A stretch of 64,000 bases of DNA from Periplaneta americana (GCF_040183065.1 NC_091128.1:177305668-177369667), one strand, 5' to 3'; shown: positions 34,271 to 47,039, counted from the first letter of the stretch. The notes: generated by a model from the letters alone, not told the origin. Numbers and translations: made by a program.

Positions 34271-34818
34271 CAGGATGAACCTAAGAATGTCATTATTTTG
34301 AGGGGGTTATTCTTTGAGATATTTCAACCAAAATACTTCCATACAATTTTGCTCGTTTTTGCTTCCTTTTCGAGATAAAAATTGTTTTATATGAAACATT
34401 CCATAGAGGGTTTTGGAAAAGCCATTGAATTACTTCCCAATATTCTCAGTCAATTTAAGAGAGCAGTATTTTATGATAATAAATGATTGAAAGAATTTTA
34501 GTTTTGTTCTTTAAATGTGCAGAAATTTGATCAGAACAAATGTAACTTTCTAAAATTCCTTTGCAGAACGAAAAGTTATATTTATTTAGATCATAATTTC
34601 TGCACATTTAAAGGACAAAACTAAAATTCTTTCAATCATTTATTATCATAATGCACTGGTTTCTTAATGACTATATTAGGAATTAAATCAATCGTTTTCC
34701 CAAAACGGAAAGGTAGTAAAAACGAGCAAAATTGTATTACACTTTTTTTCTGTTTGAAATGTATCAAACAATAAGCCTAACGACGTGTAATTAATGCCAT
34801 CACTTAAGGCTCATCCTG
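34271..34818. mobile_element. Fold-back (palindromic) MITE
   Basis: The ends are inverted (CAGGATGAACCTAAG at 34271 against CAGGATGAGCCTTAAG read from 34818). The middle arms repeat ACAATTTTGCTCGTTTTT in inverse. The inner arms (34472-34532 and 34589-34651) are nearly perfect complements of about 60 bases around a 56-base loop, including AAATGATTGAAAGAATTTTA. The outer arms are more diverged. I could not settle a target duplication. Confidence 0.75.
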
Positions 34819-34929
34819 TAGCCTAATTATTTATTTAGCTATTCATTTATTACGACTTTGTGTCCATTCATCTCTTCATGACTGAAGCTGTGGTCCGACT
34901 CTCATACTCGCGTTAGAGTCGCCCACGAG

Positions 34930-35749
34930 GAATAAAACATGAGAATTCTAATTAATATTGGTGCCGCTAACCTTGCTGCCGATTCCATTTCCCCCCACGA
35001 TCGCCCTCTTACCAGCGCCACAGATTGTAGGTTCTTGGCTCGCCGGCAGGTGGTTCTGCCTCCAGATTGCGCTCGCAAGTCAAGGCGCTTTCCCTCTCTC
35101 TTGGTTATCCCTCTTCACGAGCGATCGGAGGGTGCGCGCTCACCCATCAAGCTACACCCCTCGCCGCCCAGGTACGTCACTCGTTTCGCTTCGGTGACGG
35201 CACGGACAAAAAAAAAAAATAAAAAGAAGGTGGCATCTTGGATGCCCTCCCCCCGTGTGTGGTTGCACGATGGGGGCCGCTGTCAGCGAGACATTTCCCA
35301 GTCGATCTTATCCTCCTCCTCCGCTCCGTCTTCCTCCCCTCTCCCCGGTCCCCTCCTACCAAGCCCTCAGGAGCAACATCAAAAAAATGGCAGTGCTAGG
35401 CGGCGGAGTGCCAGTTGAAGCGGCGGCAGTTCCGGCAGCGCGTCTGGTCTTAGCACGGCGACTCGTGTGTTTTGGGGGTCCTCGCCGCGGGAATCCGGTG
35501 CCACGCCCCCTTCCCTGCCGGCCGGCTGGGTGGTCCACTAGAGCGAGAGAGACGGTAGACGGCAACGTGTCTCGGCCGTACAAATAACGCTAAACGTTGA
35601 AGTAGTGTCTGCCGGCTCCGAAGACTGTGCGGTGGTGACATTTAAGATGGCAAGTGACAGTGGTGCGCATCGCCGCGACGGCACGAACCGTGTGACAGTG
35701 TGGTGCTCCCCCACGTGGTGCTGGTGACCGGGTTCGACCCTCGCCCATC
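34930..35749 (+). promoter_or_regulatory. CpG-rich promoter / 5' UTR of the candidate T-box gene
   Basis: GC and CpG content rise sharply here compared with everything around, peaking at 35400-35580 (for example GGCGGCGGAGTGCCAGTTGA). No TATA box is evident. Several frames of 60-160 codons cross the block, but they overlap in all phases and look like products of GC-rich DNA. The block leads directly into the ATG at 35750, as a long 5' UTR would. Confidence 0.45.
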
Positions 35750-35873
35750 ATGGAGGACAACTGCACGCTGCGACCTTGCGCCACCGATTTTTCCATCGCC
35801 GCCATCATGGCGAGGCACGACCGCCGCAATCGAAGCAAGCTGCAGGACAACCCCGACACGCTCTCGCCACTAG
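35750..35873 (+). CDS. Candidate first coding exon, T-box factor (Tbx20/midline/H15-like)
   Basis: The exon starts at ATG in the context CCATCATGG and encodes MEDNCTLRPCATDFSIAAIM, then ARHDRRNRSKLQDNP and SPLG. It ends at CTAG|GTAGGC, a plausible donor. FSIAAIM at residues 14-20 is an eh1-like Groucho-binding motif. An eh1 motif of this FSIAA(I/L)M form near the N-terminus is known in Tbx20-family T-box repressors, and the basic stretch after it is compatible. The T-box DNA-binding domain is not found downstream in the window, so intron 1 would exceed 28 kb. eh1 motifs also occur in homeodomain, Fox and other repressors, so the family call is provisional. Read-through beyond the donor reaches a stop at 35957. 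Confidence 0.5.
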
Positions 35874-36707
35874 GTAGGCTCCCCACCCCTCCCCGCGGCC
35901 CAGCCGAGGTGTGTGTGACCGACTCAGTGTTGTTCAAACTCCGCAGATGCCTCTTGTAAACCACGGGTTATGCTTTAAATTGACGAAGTAGTATCCCACA
36001 CGATAGCCTACAACATTTTAATAAAATAGCCTAACACAAAATAAATTGCTTGCATTTATAAATGTAAGCAAAATTACAGAATAGCATAATACAACAAATG
36101 TAATAAGGACATTGTGTTAGTTGTTTTCTTTGCAGTCCGTCCCGGTTTAAGATATAGCAGTGTGAGGCATTGAGTTCTTTACATTTAAGCGTTAATAGTC
36201 CTCTTATTAATATGAACTGCTTATTTACCTGTTCTTTTTAATGCCATAAGCATCGATAGTGATGCTATAGACAGCAATAAACTATAACAACACAGATAGA
36301 CTAAGAGATAGAAAATGCAAAGATAGAATAAATAATAGTCTAAGATTTAAAATATATTACAAACCAAAATAAAATTAACAACATAAGTTAAAATAGTTAT
36401 AATAAAAGTAATATAATACAGTTATATGAACACTTTTTAAAAAGTTACTTACTCATGAACACTGTTGCATCTGACCTAACTTAAGTAATTTAATAAGTTA
36501 CAATGCTGAAAAATTCGTAGGTTCAGAGAAGACTGAAAAATTCCTTGATATCACAACAGGGGTTTTCTATTAACCAATGTTGCAAGATGATTTTAACTTT
36601 GTTAAAGTGTATGCCTTCAAAGTGTGCTTGTTGTGGCAATTTATTTAACACAGCAACTGCAAATAACAAGTCTTTCATTTGTTCAGTCTAACATTTGGGT
36701 CAGAAAG

Positions 36708-36752
<45 letters not shown>

Positions 36753-36966
36753 TCTCGTGCTGTAACTGGAAAGTTCAGATCTATTAATAAGTTACATTTG
36801 TTGAGGTTTTTCTTAACACCAAATCAACAGTTAAGTAGGCTTAGGTACAAATTTACAACAGTTAAAATTTCTTGAGAATCTATCAGTATTCGTATAGCCT
36901 GCTCTTTCTTTGGAAAACGAGAACTTTGGACAGCACTGCTGTCGTCCCATGTTCGATTACCGTAAC
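35874..36966 (+). other. Presumed start of intron 1; no gene recognised
   Basis: Begins GTAGGCTCCCC. GC falls quickly to AT-rich DNA by 35980. Contains an AAT microsatellite at 36708-36751 and no coding signal. Confidence 0.4.
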
Positions 36967-37806
36967 ACATTACATTGTTGAAAATGAGTTTTAAGAAATG
37001 GGGTGTAAGAGGGTCTATAGTCTCAATAAGTAAGTGACATTACATAGCTGAAAATGAGTTTTAAGAGATGGGGTGTAAGAGATTCTAAAGTGTCAATAAA
37101 TAAGTGACATTACATAGCTGAAAATGAGTTTTAAGAGATGGGGTGTAAGAGGTTCTAAAGTGTCAATAAATAAGTGACATTACATAGCTGAAAATGAGTT
37201 TTAAGAGATGGGGTGTAAGAGGTTCTAAAGTGTCAATAAATAAGTGACATTACATAGCTGAAAATGAGTTTTAAGAGATGGGGTGTAAGAGGTTCTAAAG
37301 TGTCAATAAATAAGTGATATTACATTGCTGAAAATGAGTTTTAAGAGATGGGGTGTAAGAGCTTCTAAAGTGTCAATAAATAAGTGATATTACATTGCTG
37401 AAAATGAGTTTTAAGAGATGGGGTGTAAGAGGTTCTAAAGTGTCAATAAATAAGTGATATTACATTGCTGAAAATGAGTTTTAAGAGATGGGGTGTAAGA
37501 GCTTCTAAAGTGCAAATAAATAAGTGATATTACATTGCTGAAAATGAGTTTTAAGAGATGGGGTGTAAGAGGTTCTAAAGTGTCAATAAATAAGTGATAT
37601 TACATTGCTGAAAATGAGTTTTAAGAGATGGGGTGTAAGAGGTTCTAAAGTGTCAATAAATAAGTGACATTACATTGCTGAAAATGAGTTTTAAGAGATG
37701 GGGTGTAAGAGGTTCTAAAGTATCAATAAATAAGTGACATTACATTGTTGAAAATGAGTTTTAAGAGATGGGGTGTAAGAGGTTCTAAAGTGTCAATAAA
37801 TAAGTA
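36967..37806. repeat. 70-bp minisatellite, 12 units in perfect register
   Basis: The unit starts ACATTACATTGCTGAAAATG and continues through TTTTAAGAGATGGGGTGTAA to GTGTCAATAAATAAGTG. Twelve units fill exactly 840 bases with no indel. Variants (TAGCTG/TTGCTG/TTGTTG, GGTTC/GCTTC, GACAT/GATAT) are arranged in runs. Confidence 0.97.
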
Positions 37807-39242
37807 ACAGTTGAAAATTTAACATATAACGAATTTATTACTAATTTACATTCACTAACTCTTGAGTTTAGGTCTGTAAAAGTAGGAAAAAAACTATTGA
37901 AACGAGATTTATCACGTGCTTCGAGGCAGACTTAGGCCTCCTGGCTTACAAGATGTCTTAATCCATCTTGAAATTAAGATTTTGTACGTAAAACCGTGAA
38001 ATATGTAATAAATAACTGAATATTTATTTGTAGACCATAATTATCAGAAAGGCTGACAACTCATCCTCAGGTTTGCGTTCCGGATATGAAGATGGAGTTT
38101 ACGGACGTAGTCAGCAAATTGCGAGACACCGTGGTACAAACCCGTGGACTGCGAGTTCAGATAACAACCACTCCATGAGAATTAGCGCTGTCTATTTTTG
38201 TTAGAATCTATTGCTTCTAAATATCATAGCCCTTACAAATTGTGTTTTAGTTGTACCTTAGGCCAAAGGCGTCGTTACATCAAAATGTCAAATTTATAAA
38301 AATAAAGTCAATAGCCTACAAGACAGGTTGTCAAATCAAATTTGCATTTCTGTGTTCGAAATTTGAAGTTACTGCTTGTAGCCTACACTACCAGGAAATA
38401 AGTGTGACAAAATTCTTTATTTTATATGACTTCGGAAAGCTGTAGGTCTAAGATGAAAGAAGTTTACTCCATAAAAGTATAACAAATGAAGTCTGAATAT
38501 CATTGTGCACCATCCCGACACATTTTACTGTCTTGTAAGATATCATTTGTCATCTTAAAATTATTATCTGTTCTTGAATTTAAATCATCGCGATGTTGAA
38601 ATAGCCTATCAAATATGTAGGCTAATATAATAATAATAATAATAATAATAATAACATAAGGATTGTAATTTCTTTACCTCAAAGTTTAACTCGCATTGTT
38701 TCTCCGGTTGTAGGCTACTGTGATGTGAGAATTAAAATTTGTCAAAATGTAGAATAAATAATAACAAAGTGGCCGATACTATTCGTGAGGTTATTCCATA
38801 ACATTATCAGTTGTGTGTCCGAAATTCAAGCCTATTTGTTCGTAAGAATTCAACGGCTAGGCGAGAAATTTTATATCAGGTACCTATAAAACCTGTGCAC
38901 TGTGATTCAACGTTAGCTATCCCCCCCAAAACGGCAATAACAAATTGTGTGAGATGTCTTTTGTTTTGAGATAACTAGAGAATTTCTAATCCACTGTTTT
39001 GTAGGCCTGTATTTCTTTTCTCTTCTCTTACTTCCAAAGTTACTATTTTTCTCAAAATTCAGACTAGGGATTGTAAATAGGCTATGTAATAATTGTAATT
39101 TATTCATCTGTTTGTACATAGCTATTATTTTATCGTTACTTTCCAGTTATAAAATTAAATATTGCGTTTTGTACCGAAGCCGCGAAATTTAGAGTTTTAT
39201 CTTCTCTGTCAACACAAACACAATAATATCTGCACTGTCTTT
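37807..39242. other. No gene recognised
   Basis: AT-rich unique DNA with an AAT run near 38623-38655 and many TAGCCTA/TAGGCTA words. No coding signal. Confidence 0.4.
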
Positions 39243-39255
39243 TACAGAGGTACAG

Positions 39256-39514
39256 TCCACACCTGTGGAGTAACGGTCAGCGCGTCTGGCTGCGAAACCA
39301 GGTGGCCCGGGTTCGAATCCCGGTCGGGGCAAGTTACCTGGTTGAGGTTTTTTCCGGGGTTTTCCCTCAACCCAATACGAGCAAATGCTGGGTAACTTTC
39401 GGTGCTGGACCCCGGACTCATTTCACCGGCATTATCACCTTCCTATAATTCAGACGCTAAATAACCTAGATGTTGATACAGCGTCGTAAAATAACCCAAT
39501 AAAATAAAAAAAAA
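39256..39514 (+). mobile_element. Full-length tRNA-derived SINE with 13-bp target duplication
   Basis: The head is tRNA-like: an A-box region GTGGAGTAACGGTCAGCG, an anticodon arm CTGG-CTGCGAA-CCAG (GCG, so possibly tRNA-Arg derived), and a perfect B box GGTTCGAATCC. The body (CAAGTTACCTGGTTGAGG, CTTTCGGTGCTGGACCCCGG, ATTTCACCGGCATTATCACC) is shared with 20782-20993. It ends in CCAATAAAATAAAAAAAAA. TACAGAGGTACAG flanks both sides (39243-39255 and 39515-39527). The internal Pol III promoter looks intact. Confidence 0.93.
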
Positions 39515-39527
39515 TACAGAGGTACAG

Positions 39528-41406
39528 AATCATATTGGCAATGTAGCTTGCGTTTTTTTGTAGACAATGACATAAAACTCCTATAATTTAATACAAAGCG
39601 CGGAAAAAATGTGAGAAGAAAGTTCGACTATTCCTACAGATAAAGGTCCTCTCTGTTTAAATGGACAGTAGTTCGAATTTCTCCCGCTTTAGTAAACACT
39701 CCCCATGACTGTCTCATCTTATATGAATGCATTTAGCGAAATGAATATTTATGAAAAATCTAAACTAGATCCAAGACTCTCCAAAATTATAAAACAACAT
39801 AGATCCACTGATTTATTATTTTTATTTTTCATGAAATAGCCTAGTTATTTTAAAAACAATACAAAGCTATAACTTCTATGGCCGGGAGGAAAAAGGTCTT
39901 AAGTCAATTTTTTGTGAAAATGGGATTTTTATATATTCTGAAAGTGGAAACAATTCTCTACAATCTGGTAAAACGGTTAAAGTCAAATAAGACTCCTGAC
40001 TGGATTTATAGAGCGTTACCAAATGTCCTAAGTACTTTTTGAATCGAGCACACACAGAATAAAGGACTTAAGAATATTTAATACTTTATTCCTTACAAAC
40101 CATCACGTGTTTACTTTCCATGCTTCCCTATTAAAAAGGTCTAAATTGTATTTTAGCCATTTTATCACAATCTGATGCCCTTTCCTTTTGAAACTTTAAG
40201 CACAGGGTAAACAGTCCTATAATTGTTTAAGACCCATTTTGCATTCCTAATAATTTACATTTCTCATTTATTTTGACATGAAAATCATCTTATGTTTAAA
40301 TAGTCCCTTCTTCTCAGTTTGAAATGTAGTCTTAAAAGGGCTTAAGTGCGGCTATTTTTGGAAATAATCAAGAAAATTGTTAAATGAGCAACATTACCTA
40401 TTTTGGAAGAAATATAAACAAATAATATCCAGGAAAAACCTTTTAATTAAAAGAACTCTATAATTGGCACCAATTCCAATCTTTCTACTGCTCTCCTGAA
40501 AAGTATAAAATTGTTACTTATGACCTTTTTCTTCTCGGTCACAGACTTATATTTACTTGCATTCCTTGTAAACGAGACATTTCCTACATAGGGTTAATTT
40601 TTTAAATTGATTTGGCTAGAATTAATCAAATTGTTTTTATTTCAGTTAATAGGCCTATAAGTACCGCGATACAGTGAATTTATGAAGAGGATTTACCATT
40701 TTCGAGTCTGACTTAGATCTATGATCGGCGTAGAAGCAAAAAACACAAATTGTATCGAATAGTTGACACTATGCTATAATTAACTTAACTTACTTAATAA
40801 AAGTGTGGCCTGATTTAGCAAACTCTATACTTTCATTTGAACGTTGCCATAGTAATCATGCTTCTTATGTTTTTAAGAGTGATAGCTGGATGCAGCTGAT
40901 AACTCGTAGACAAACAACAGAACAGCGGAAACATGACTGGCTGTTTCTATGGACAAAGAAAAAAAAAAAGACTACGCAAAATATACTTAGGCCTACCAAT
41001 TGTAAACTGAAAGACGAAGAAACGCTGCACGGCCAAATCTCAACACGCGAGTGATTTTCAATTTTCCTCGAGCCTGAAGACGTGAGCCATAATGATAGGC
41101 TAATTATGGCGATGAAATTTTCGTCTATGATGACAACCAAAGTTTTTAAGTTACGTACTCACAAAAAATATACTCTCTTCGAGGTATTTCTATAGTGTTT
41201 TCAAGATTTGTTTGTCTAACAGATCCCACGACAAAACACTCTTTAAGTTTCAGGCCAGAGAAGGAGAAATCGAGAAAGGGGATTAGAAGATTGGTTGAAC
41301 AATTTAACTGAGAGGTTAAATCTGTTATAAATGATTATAAAATGCATTGGGTCTATTTAAATCTGAAACCAAAACATACATGTTAGAAACTAAACATCTA
41401 CAGCGA

Positions 41407-41407
<1 letters not shown>
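39528..41407. other. No gene recognised
   Basis: AT-rich unique DNA. The 83-codon frame at 40803 and its antisense have no recognisable motif. Confidence 0.4.

Positions 41408-41459
<52 letters not shown>
41408..41459. repeat. (ATT)n microsatellite abutting a Helitron 3' end
   Basis: About 17 ATT units ending at the A-to-CTAG Helitron junction. Confidence 0.9.
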
Positions 41460-41460
<1 letters not shown>

Positions 41461-42710
41461 TAGCCGTACCCCTGCGCTCCGCTGCACCCGTTAAAAATAA
41501 ATATAAAATAATTACATAATTAAAATAGGACATTTGATCCAGGTAACATTCGTGTTTGATAGAAGGATAAATCGTTTAATATGTTACTTAATTTAAATTG
41601 TATTCAAATAATTAAAATGCGATCATTTTGGTCCAGAGAGCACTCATTTGGTGCAATGACAATTCCTTTAACATGTTTCTTTTATTGTTATTACATGCAA
41701 CCATAGTTTAATGAAGATTGACATATCATTTAGTCTTAATGTGTATATTTTATTTCACTTGCTATATGTTTCCATTGAATTATGGTAATAACTTAATTTT
41801 AACCCTTGTTTTCTACGTCTTCAGTAAATGGCGCTTGGCCCACTATGGTTCTGAACCCTTCAAATAACTGAAATAGTGATATGTGATGTGTAATTATATT
41901 TCTTTCTTTCGAAAATGTAAGAATTCACGATCTCCTATGTACCATTACCATGGAATGAATAAATGTGTTTTTTCTTCCTACTCAAAAATGTTATATTTTG
42001 CACATAGGAGTTACTGTAGGAATAACAACACTATAATCTGAGGCGGCGGTGAAAATGTATTGTATTGTTATTTCAAAAGTCTTGTATATCCTTAAATATC
42101 AGTCCTATCAAAAATTTGCATAGGATAAAAATGTACAGAAAAGCCTATCAAGTTTTCTGTGCAAAAGAAGCTATTTTAATCTTACCTGTCCTCGATTCAC
42201 TCAGAAGTTACTGTAATAACATTATAGCATTATGTCCATCTAGAGAAACTACACTTTCCAATGGTGAAATAATAATTAATTATACAAATCGGTTAATTCA
42301 GCTTCCGATATTACTTCATACAAACACAGAAACGTTCTCTGTAGGCTATGATTCATAGCTTTCGATTGTTTCGTTTGTTTTTTATTTCATTACACTACCT
42401 TAGATGGCAGTTATTTTAATTTTAAAACTCATTATCATTAAATATCAGTTCTATCAGAATTTTTCAAAGAATAAAACTGATCGGAAATCATTTTTAAAGA
42501 AACTTTTGTTATGTAACAGTTTTCACAAAAATTAATAATAAGCGAGATATTTCGATTTATTTAATTCAGATCCCCTTATAACCCCCCTTTTAAATAAAGT
42601 ATTTTGAATCCCATATAGCCTAAAATCTAAGTTACAACGAACTTAATTTATATTCCAATTTTCATATAAATCGGTTCAGCCATTATCGCGTGAAAAGGTA
42701 ACAAACATCC

Positions 42711-42773
<63 letters not shown>

Positions 42774-42893
42774 AATTTCGAAAAATGGATTTTCGGTTTC
42801 AGGATGGTTAATTATACATGTTAACACCAATTATTTTTGGAAAATCGAAAATTACCAGAAAAATTTCGGTTACAGATTTATTATTAGTATAGA
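41460..42893 (-). mobile_element. Non-autonomous Helitron, family 1, copy 3 (longest)
   Basis: The minus strand starts TCTATACTAATAATAAATC and ends CTAG with the GTGCAGCGGAGCGCAGG variant hairpin. It lies in an ATT context with A before and T after. It carries a (CAGA)n run at 42708-42770 just inside the 5' end, expanded from the TGTCTGTCTG motif in the other copies. A 97-codon frame at 42065 is opposite to the element's orientation and is disrupted in the sister copies, so it is probably chance. Confidence 0.88.
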
Positions 42894-44499
42894 TTATTAC
42901 TATACCATATAAACAGCTATAAATATTCCGTAGATTCGTAACAAAAGGGAATAATTAAATTTTTTTGAAAGCTGCAGAAAAACGGAACTTTAAGTTACAG
43001 GCCTAGTAGGCCTACATAAGAAAAAGAGGCAAATTTAAAAACAGGCCTATATACGCTACGGCAACAATACACACCACTGGGGGTTGTTTGAATTAAGCTA
43101 TTTGGACTAGGCCTAGACTACATGCGCAAACAATAGGCTATGCAAGAAATGTTTCTTACTAAAGATAGCCTGTACATCCATCAGAACTGAAAGGGTTGTA
43201 TTCAGCACAGTAAGTAGGGCATTCTTTTAAGGGATTAGGTAAGAAACAGTATACCTATTTCACGTTGCAGTGCGTACCTACAGGCCTACATAGTCTAACT
43301 TGAATTTAGCCCAAAATGAAAGAAATCAGCAGATATGTAGAATTGAATAGAGAAATTAAATATAAGAGCAAGTCAGCATAGTACACAATTACCCCACAAT
43401 AGTTATGGAATGTCGGAAGAGTACACATTTTCCCCATGATTTTATTCACTGTTATATTTCACATCTCCACTATTTCGAGGATATAACTATCTGAATATAA
43501 CACACCAGATTACACTTACTTATTTTAAGATTGGCATTAAGTTACTTCAAACTTTGTAGGCTATATTGCGAGAAAATTAAACAGGTTGGAAATTTTCAAC
43601 AACTTGATTTTTTTTTTTTTGCCTCTTTTAGTGAATTTTCCTTAAAACAACACAAAGAAATTGAAACGATTATGAACATGTTAATGAAATAAAATCCTAG
43701 AAGGACAAAGTAACAACACTTTTCAATGTTCTTGTAATTTCATTTGCTACAGAGTAATGTTTCGTGCAGCCATTTTTGGTAACGTACACATTTCATTCAA
43801 TCCACTTTTTTTGCTTTGTCTCATAGGCTAATTCTACCACGACCTACACATTCATAGCTTTGTTCAGGTGTCCCAACACAAAAAAAAATCACTTGGCTTC
43901 ATTGCAACTATCCTATGTACAATTTTCTGTTTTAACTCTTCTTTCCAGAGCTTTTCTTGGAATAGGAAATGTAATGAAGGTTGACGTACAGAAGTGTCAT
44001 ATTTAACGACTTCAAAAGCACGGTTTAAGTGATCGTTATTCTAGACACGCCGTTGCTACGGGCTTTGCTTTACATTTCGTTGTAATCTACAAATAATGAT
44101 AAAAAAAATCGATACTTTTAACATAATAATACTATTCAATATTGTAGACTATCTATCCCGGAAAAATGCTGGCCATCTCTTTCCCTTTTTTAGGGAGAGA
44201 GGGCCATACCACGCAATAAAAACTGAGAGTAGTTAAGAGGACAAATACAGTTAAGATAGAATTTCTAAAGATGCCTTACCTCTTTAATAATGTTTCCAGC
44301 AAATCTGCTCAGAAAAAGCAGTATTTTTCTATTGTTATTTCAGGTTTAAAATTATTGCTTGCTCACAAAAAAATCACGAACGGCTACAAAACGCGGAAAA
44401 AATAACTTACCCCTATGTTTTCGTAGGTGCAACAATCACTTCGTTTAATTAACATCTGCGGCAAACCGATTTTCTATTGAAACAGATGGTTAGAATAAA
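42894..44499. other. No gene recognised
   Basis: AT-rich unique DNA. A cluster of AGGCCTA words occurs at 43000-43120 (at least four) and another at 43281. No coding signal. Confidence 0.4.
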
Positions 44500-44687
44500 G
44501 GCTGGTTCACAGAAACGACAACGAGAACGGAAATAATGTTAAAATAAATGTATTTAAATGTGAGAATTCACAATTAATTATTGTATTCACAATTAATTAT
44601 TGTGAATGCTTACATTTAAATACTTTTATTTTGACATTATTTCTGTTCTCGTTGTCGTTTCCGTTTTCGGTTTATTGTGAACCACCC
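44500..44687. mobile_element. 188-bp fold-back MITE
   Basis: The left arm GGCTGGTTCACAGAAACGAC pairs with the right arm (inward GGGTGGTTCACAATAAACC). Inner arms share ACGACAACGAGAACRGAAAT and AAAATAAANGTATTTAAATG. The centre holds two direct copies of CACAATTAATTATTGT. The target duplication is unclear. Confidence 0.75.
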
Positions 44688-44882
44688 TTAAAAATGAGAG
44701 CGTTTGGCCGTCCCACCCGCATAGCTATCTCCCCAGGAATTACCCTAATAGGTAACCTAATTTTAATGTTAAAAACCAAAATTTGTGGATGTTCGAGAAA
44801 TTTTAATCAGCTATAGGTACTGTAAAAAAACTAAACTCTCTATAGCATAGGTATTAATACTGATTAAAGCTGAAATTCGGTT

Positions 44883-44888
44883 ATTTCT

Positions 44889-44927
<39 letters not shown>

Positions 44928-44985
44928 TTTGTCTGTAACAGGGCAAAGCCCCAATTACAATAGACAGTACAAATATTTGCTTAGA
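44883..44985 (-). mobile_element. LINE 3' tail, class C, with (TTTA)n
   Basis: Read on the minus strand, TAATTGGGGCTTTGCCCTG (stem-loop GGGGC-TTT-GCCC) is followed by TTACAGACAAATAAATAAAT, the same stem-loop-then-AAAT layout as the class A and B tails. The rest of the element is not recognisable. Confidence 0.5.
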
Positions 44986-45328
44986 ACATAAAATTGGAGA
45001 TGATACGAAAAAAGAGATGAAACAGATACAAATTCAAGATACAAGTGAAAATACGAATTAAAAATGAAAGAAAAATAGGCAAATAGATACTACCACACTG
45101 ATAATAAGTAATGATAGATAATACTACCACAATAGGTAATAACACTGTATCATTACAAGAATCTGATGAAATTTTCGGAAAGATGGGTTAACATTTGTAT
45201 AATTCTGATATTTCAGAACCCCTTGACTTGGAGAGCGATACAGTAGGAAAAATTGAAGCAGCCGCTGGACTCTAGAGACTTAAGTTAACTCCATACCGAA
45301 GGTCTTATAATATACGCTTACGCCCCCA
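44986..45328. other. No gene recognised
   Basis: Short unique stretch, possibly decayed body of the class C element. Confidence 0.3.
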
Positions 45329-46410
45329 TAATGACAATAATAACAACAATAACAATAATAATAATAATAATAACAATAATAATAATAAATAATAATGACA
45401 ATAATAACAATAATAATAAAAAATAATGACAATAATTACAATAATAATAACAATAATAATAATAAATAATAATGACAATAATAATAATAATAATAAAAAA
45501 TAATGACAATAATTACAATAATAATAACAATAATAATAATAAATAATAATGACAATAATAACAATAATAATAAAAAATAATGACAATAATTACAATAATA
45601 ATAATAATAATAATAATAAATAATAATGACAATAATAACAATAATAATAAAAAATAATGACAATAATTACAATAATAATAATAATAACAATAGGCCTAAT
45701 AATAATAAATAATAATGACAATAATAACAATAATGACAATAATAACAATAGTAATAAAAATAACAACAAAAATAATAATAAAAAATATAATTACAATAAT
45801 AATAACAATAACAACAAAAATAATAATAAAAAATATAATTACAATAATAATAACAATAACAACAAAAATAATAATAAAAAATATAATTACAATAATAACA
45901 ATAATGACAATAATAACAATAATAATAATAAATAATAATAACAATAATGACAATAATAACAATAATAATAAAAATAATAACAATAATGACAATAATAACA
46001 ACAATAATAATAAATAATAATGACAATAATAACAATAATGACAATAATAGCAATAATAATAAAAATAATAACAATAATGACAATAATAACAACAATAATA
46101 ATAAATAATAATGACAATAATAATAATAACAATAATGACAATAATAATAGTAACAATAACAACAATAATGAAAATAACAATAATACTAAAAATAATGACA
46201 ATAATAATAGTAACAATAACAACAATAATGAAAATAACAATAATACTAAAAATAATGACAATAATAATAGTAACAATAACAACAATAATGAAAATAACAA
46301 TAATACTAAAAATAATGACAATAATAATAGTAACAATAACAACAATAATGAAAATAACAATAATACTAATAATAATGAGAATAATAACAATAATAATAAT
46401 AATAATAATA
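45329..46410. repeat. Hierarchical AAT/AAC/GAC array (about 1.1 kb)
   Basis: AAT-based repeats fall into nested blocks: about 78-bp units marked by AAAAAATAATGACAATAATT (45418-45660), three 48-bp units marked AAAAATATAATTACAAT (45781, 45829, 45877), and four 60-bp units (46133-46370) with TAGTAACAATAACAACAATA. A lone TAGGCCTA (45691-45698) interrupts AAT units, and a TAGGCTA sits near 46410. Asn- or Leu/Ile-rich frames are artefacts. Confidence 0.95.
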
Positions 46411-47039
46411 GGCTAATAATAGCAATAATAATAGTAATATTTCCACCATTTGTAAATTACTTATTGTTACTTAACTCAGTTTTATATAAAATGGCAATTA
46501 AAAAGGAAACTGGTCGCCTGTCCAAAACAATCTCACTGTAAACGTCACCTGCAGTCCTATACACTTTTTTTTCACTACAACCTCACCTCATCTGTACTGT
46601 GTGAACCATTGTGGTAACCTTCGGATCATCTTATGTGCAGAAGAATTAGGGAAACCAAGTAGCAATTTCAAAACCAGCTAACGTGCTTCTGAATTAAGTG
46701 AAAATAAATGTTGAAATGGATTAGAAAAAAACCAGTCATCAATGTCACTGTAGAACAGAATTCCAGTTTGTATCCGTAGGCCTATTTATTTGTACCTAAC
46801 ATCTTCAGGGTTAATACATTTCTTCTAACAATTTTTAAAATACCCCTTTTCAGTTTCTATCGCAAAAATTAAAATTTTTCGCAGTAACAGTCTATCTTTT
46901 CCAAAATTCGCGACAAATTTAGATTACTGCCACCTGCATATTATATTTCTTAGTGCATCTCTGTCACATTTCGTGTTGATGGATTATATGTAGCATAATA
47001 ACAAAAAAAATATATATATATCAGGCACAATTATGTATG
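46411..47039. other. No gene recognised
   Basis: Unique AT-rich sequence. Confidence 0.35.

Noticed and set aside
34939-35587. Several 60-160-codon frames upstream of the candidate T-box exon
   Set aside because: Overlapping in all phases of GC-rich DNA, with no recognisable domain. More likely 5' UTR or promoter.
39256-39330. A functional tRNA gene
   Set aside because: A and B boxes are present, but the acceptor stem does not pair and a SINE body with A-rich tail and 13-bp target duplication follows.
42065-42358. 97-codon plus frame with an ATG
   Set aside because: It lies antisense inside a non-coding Helitron. The same region in sister copies is disrupted.
45305-46541. Many Asn-, Ile- or Leu-rich frames on both strands
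   Set aside because: Products of the AAT/AAC array, open in many frames simultaneously, with no start context.
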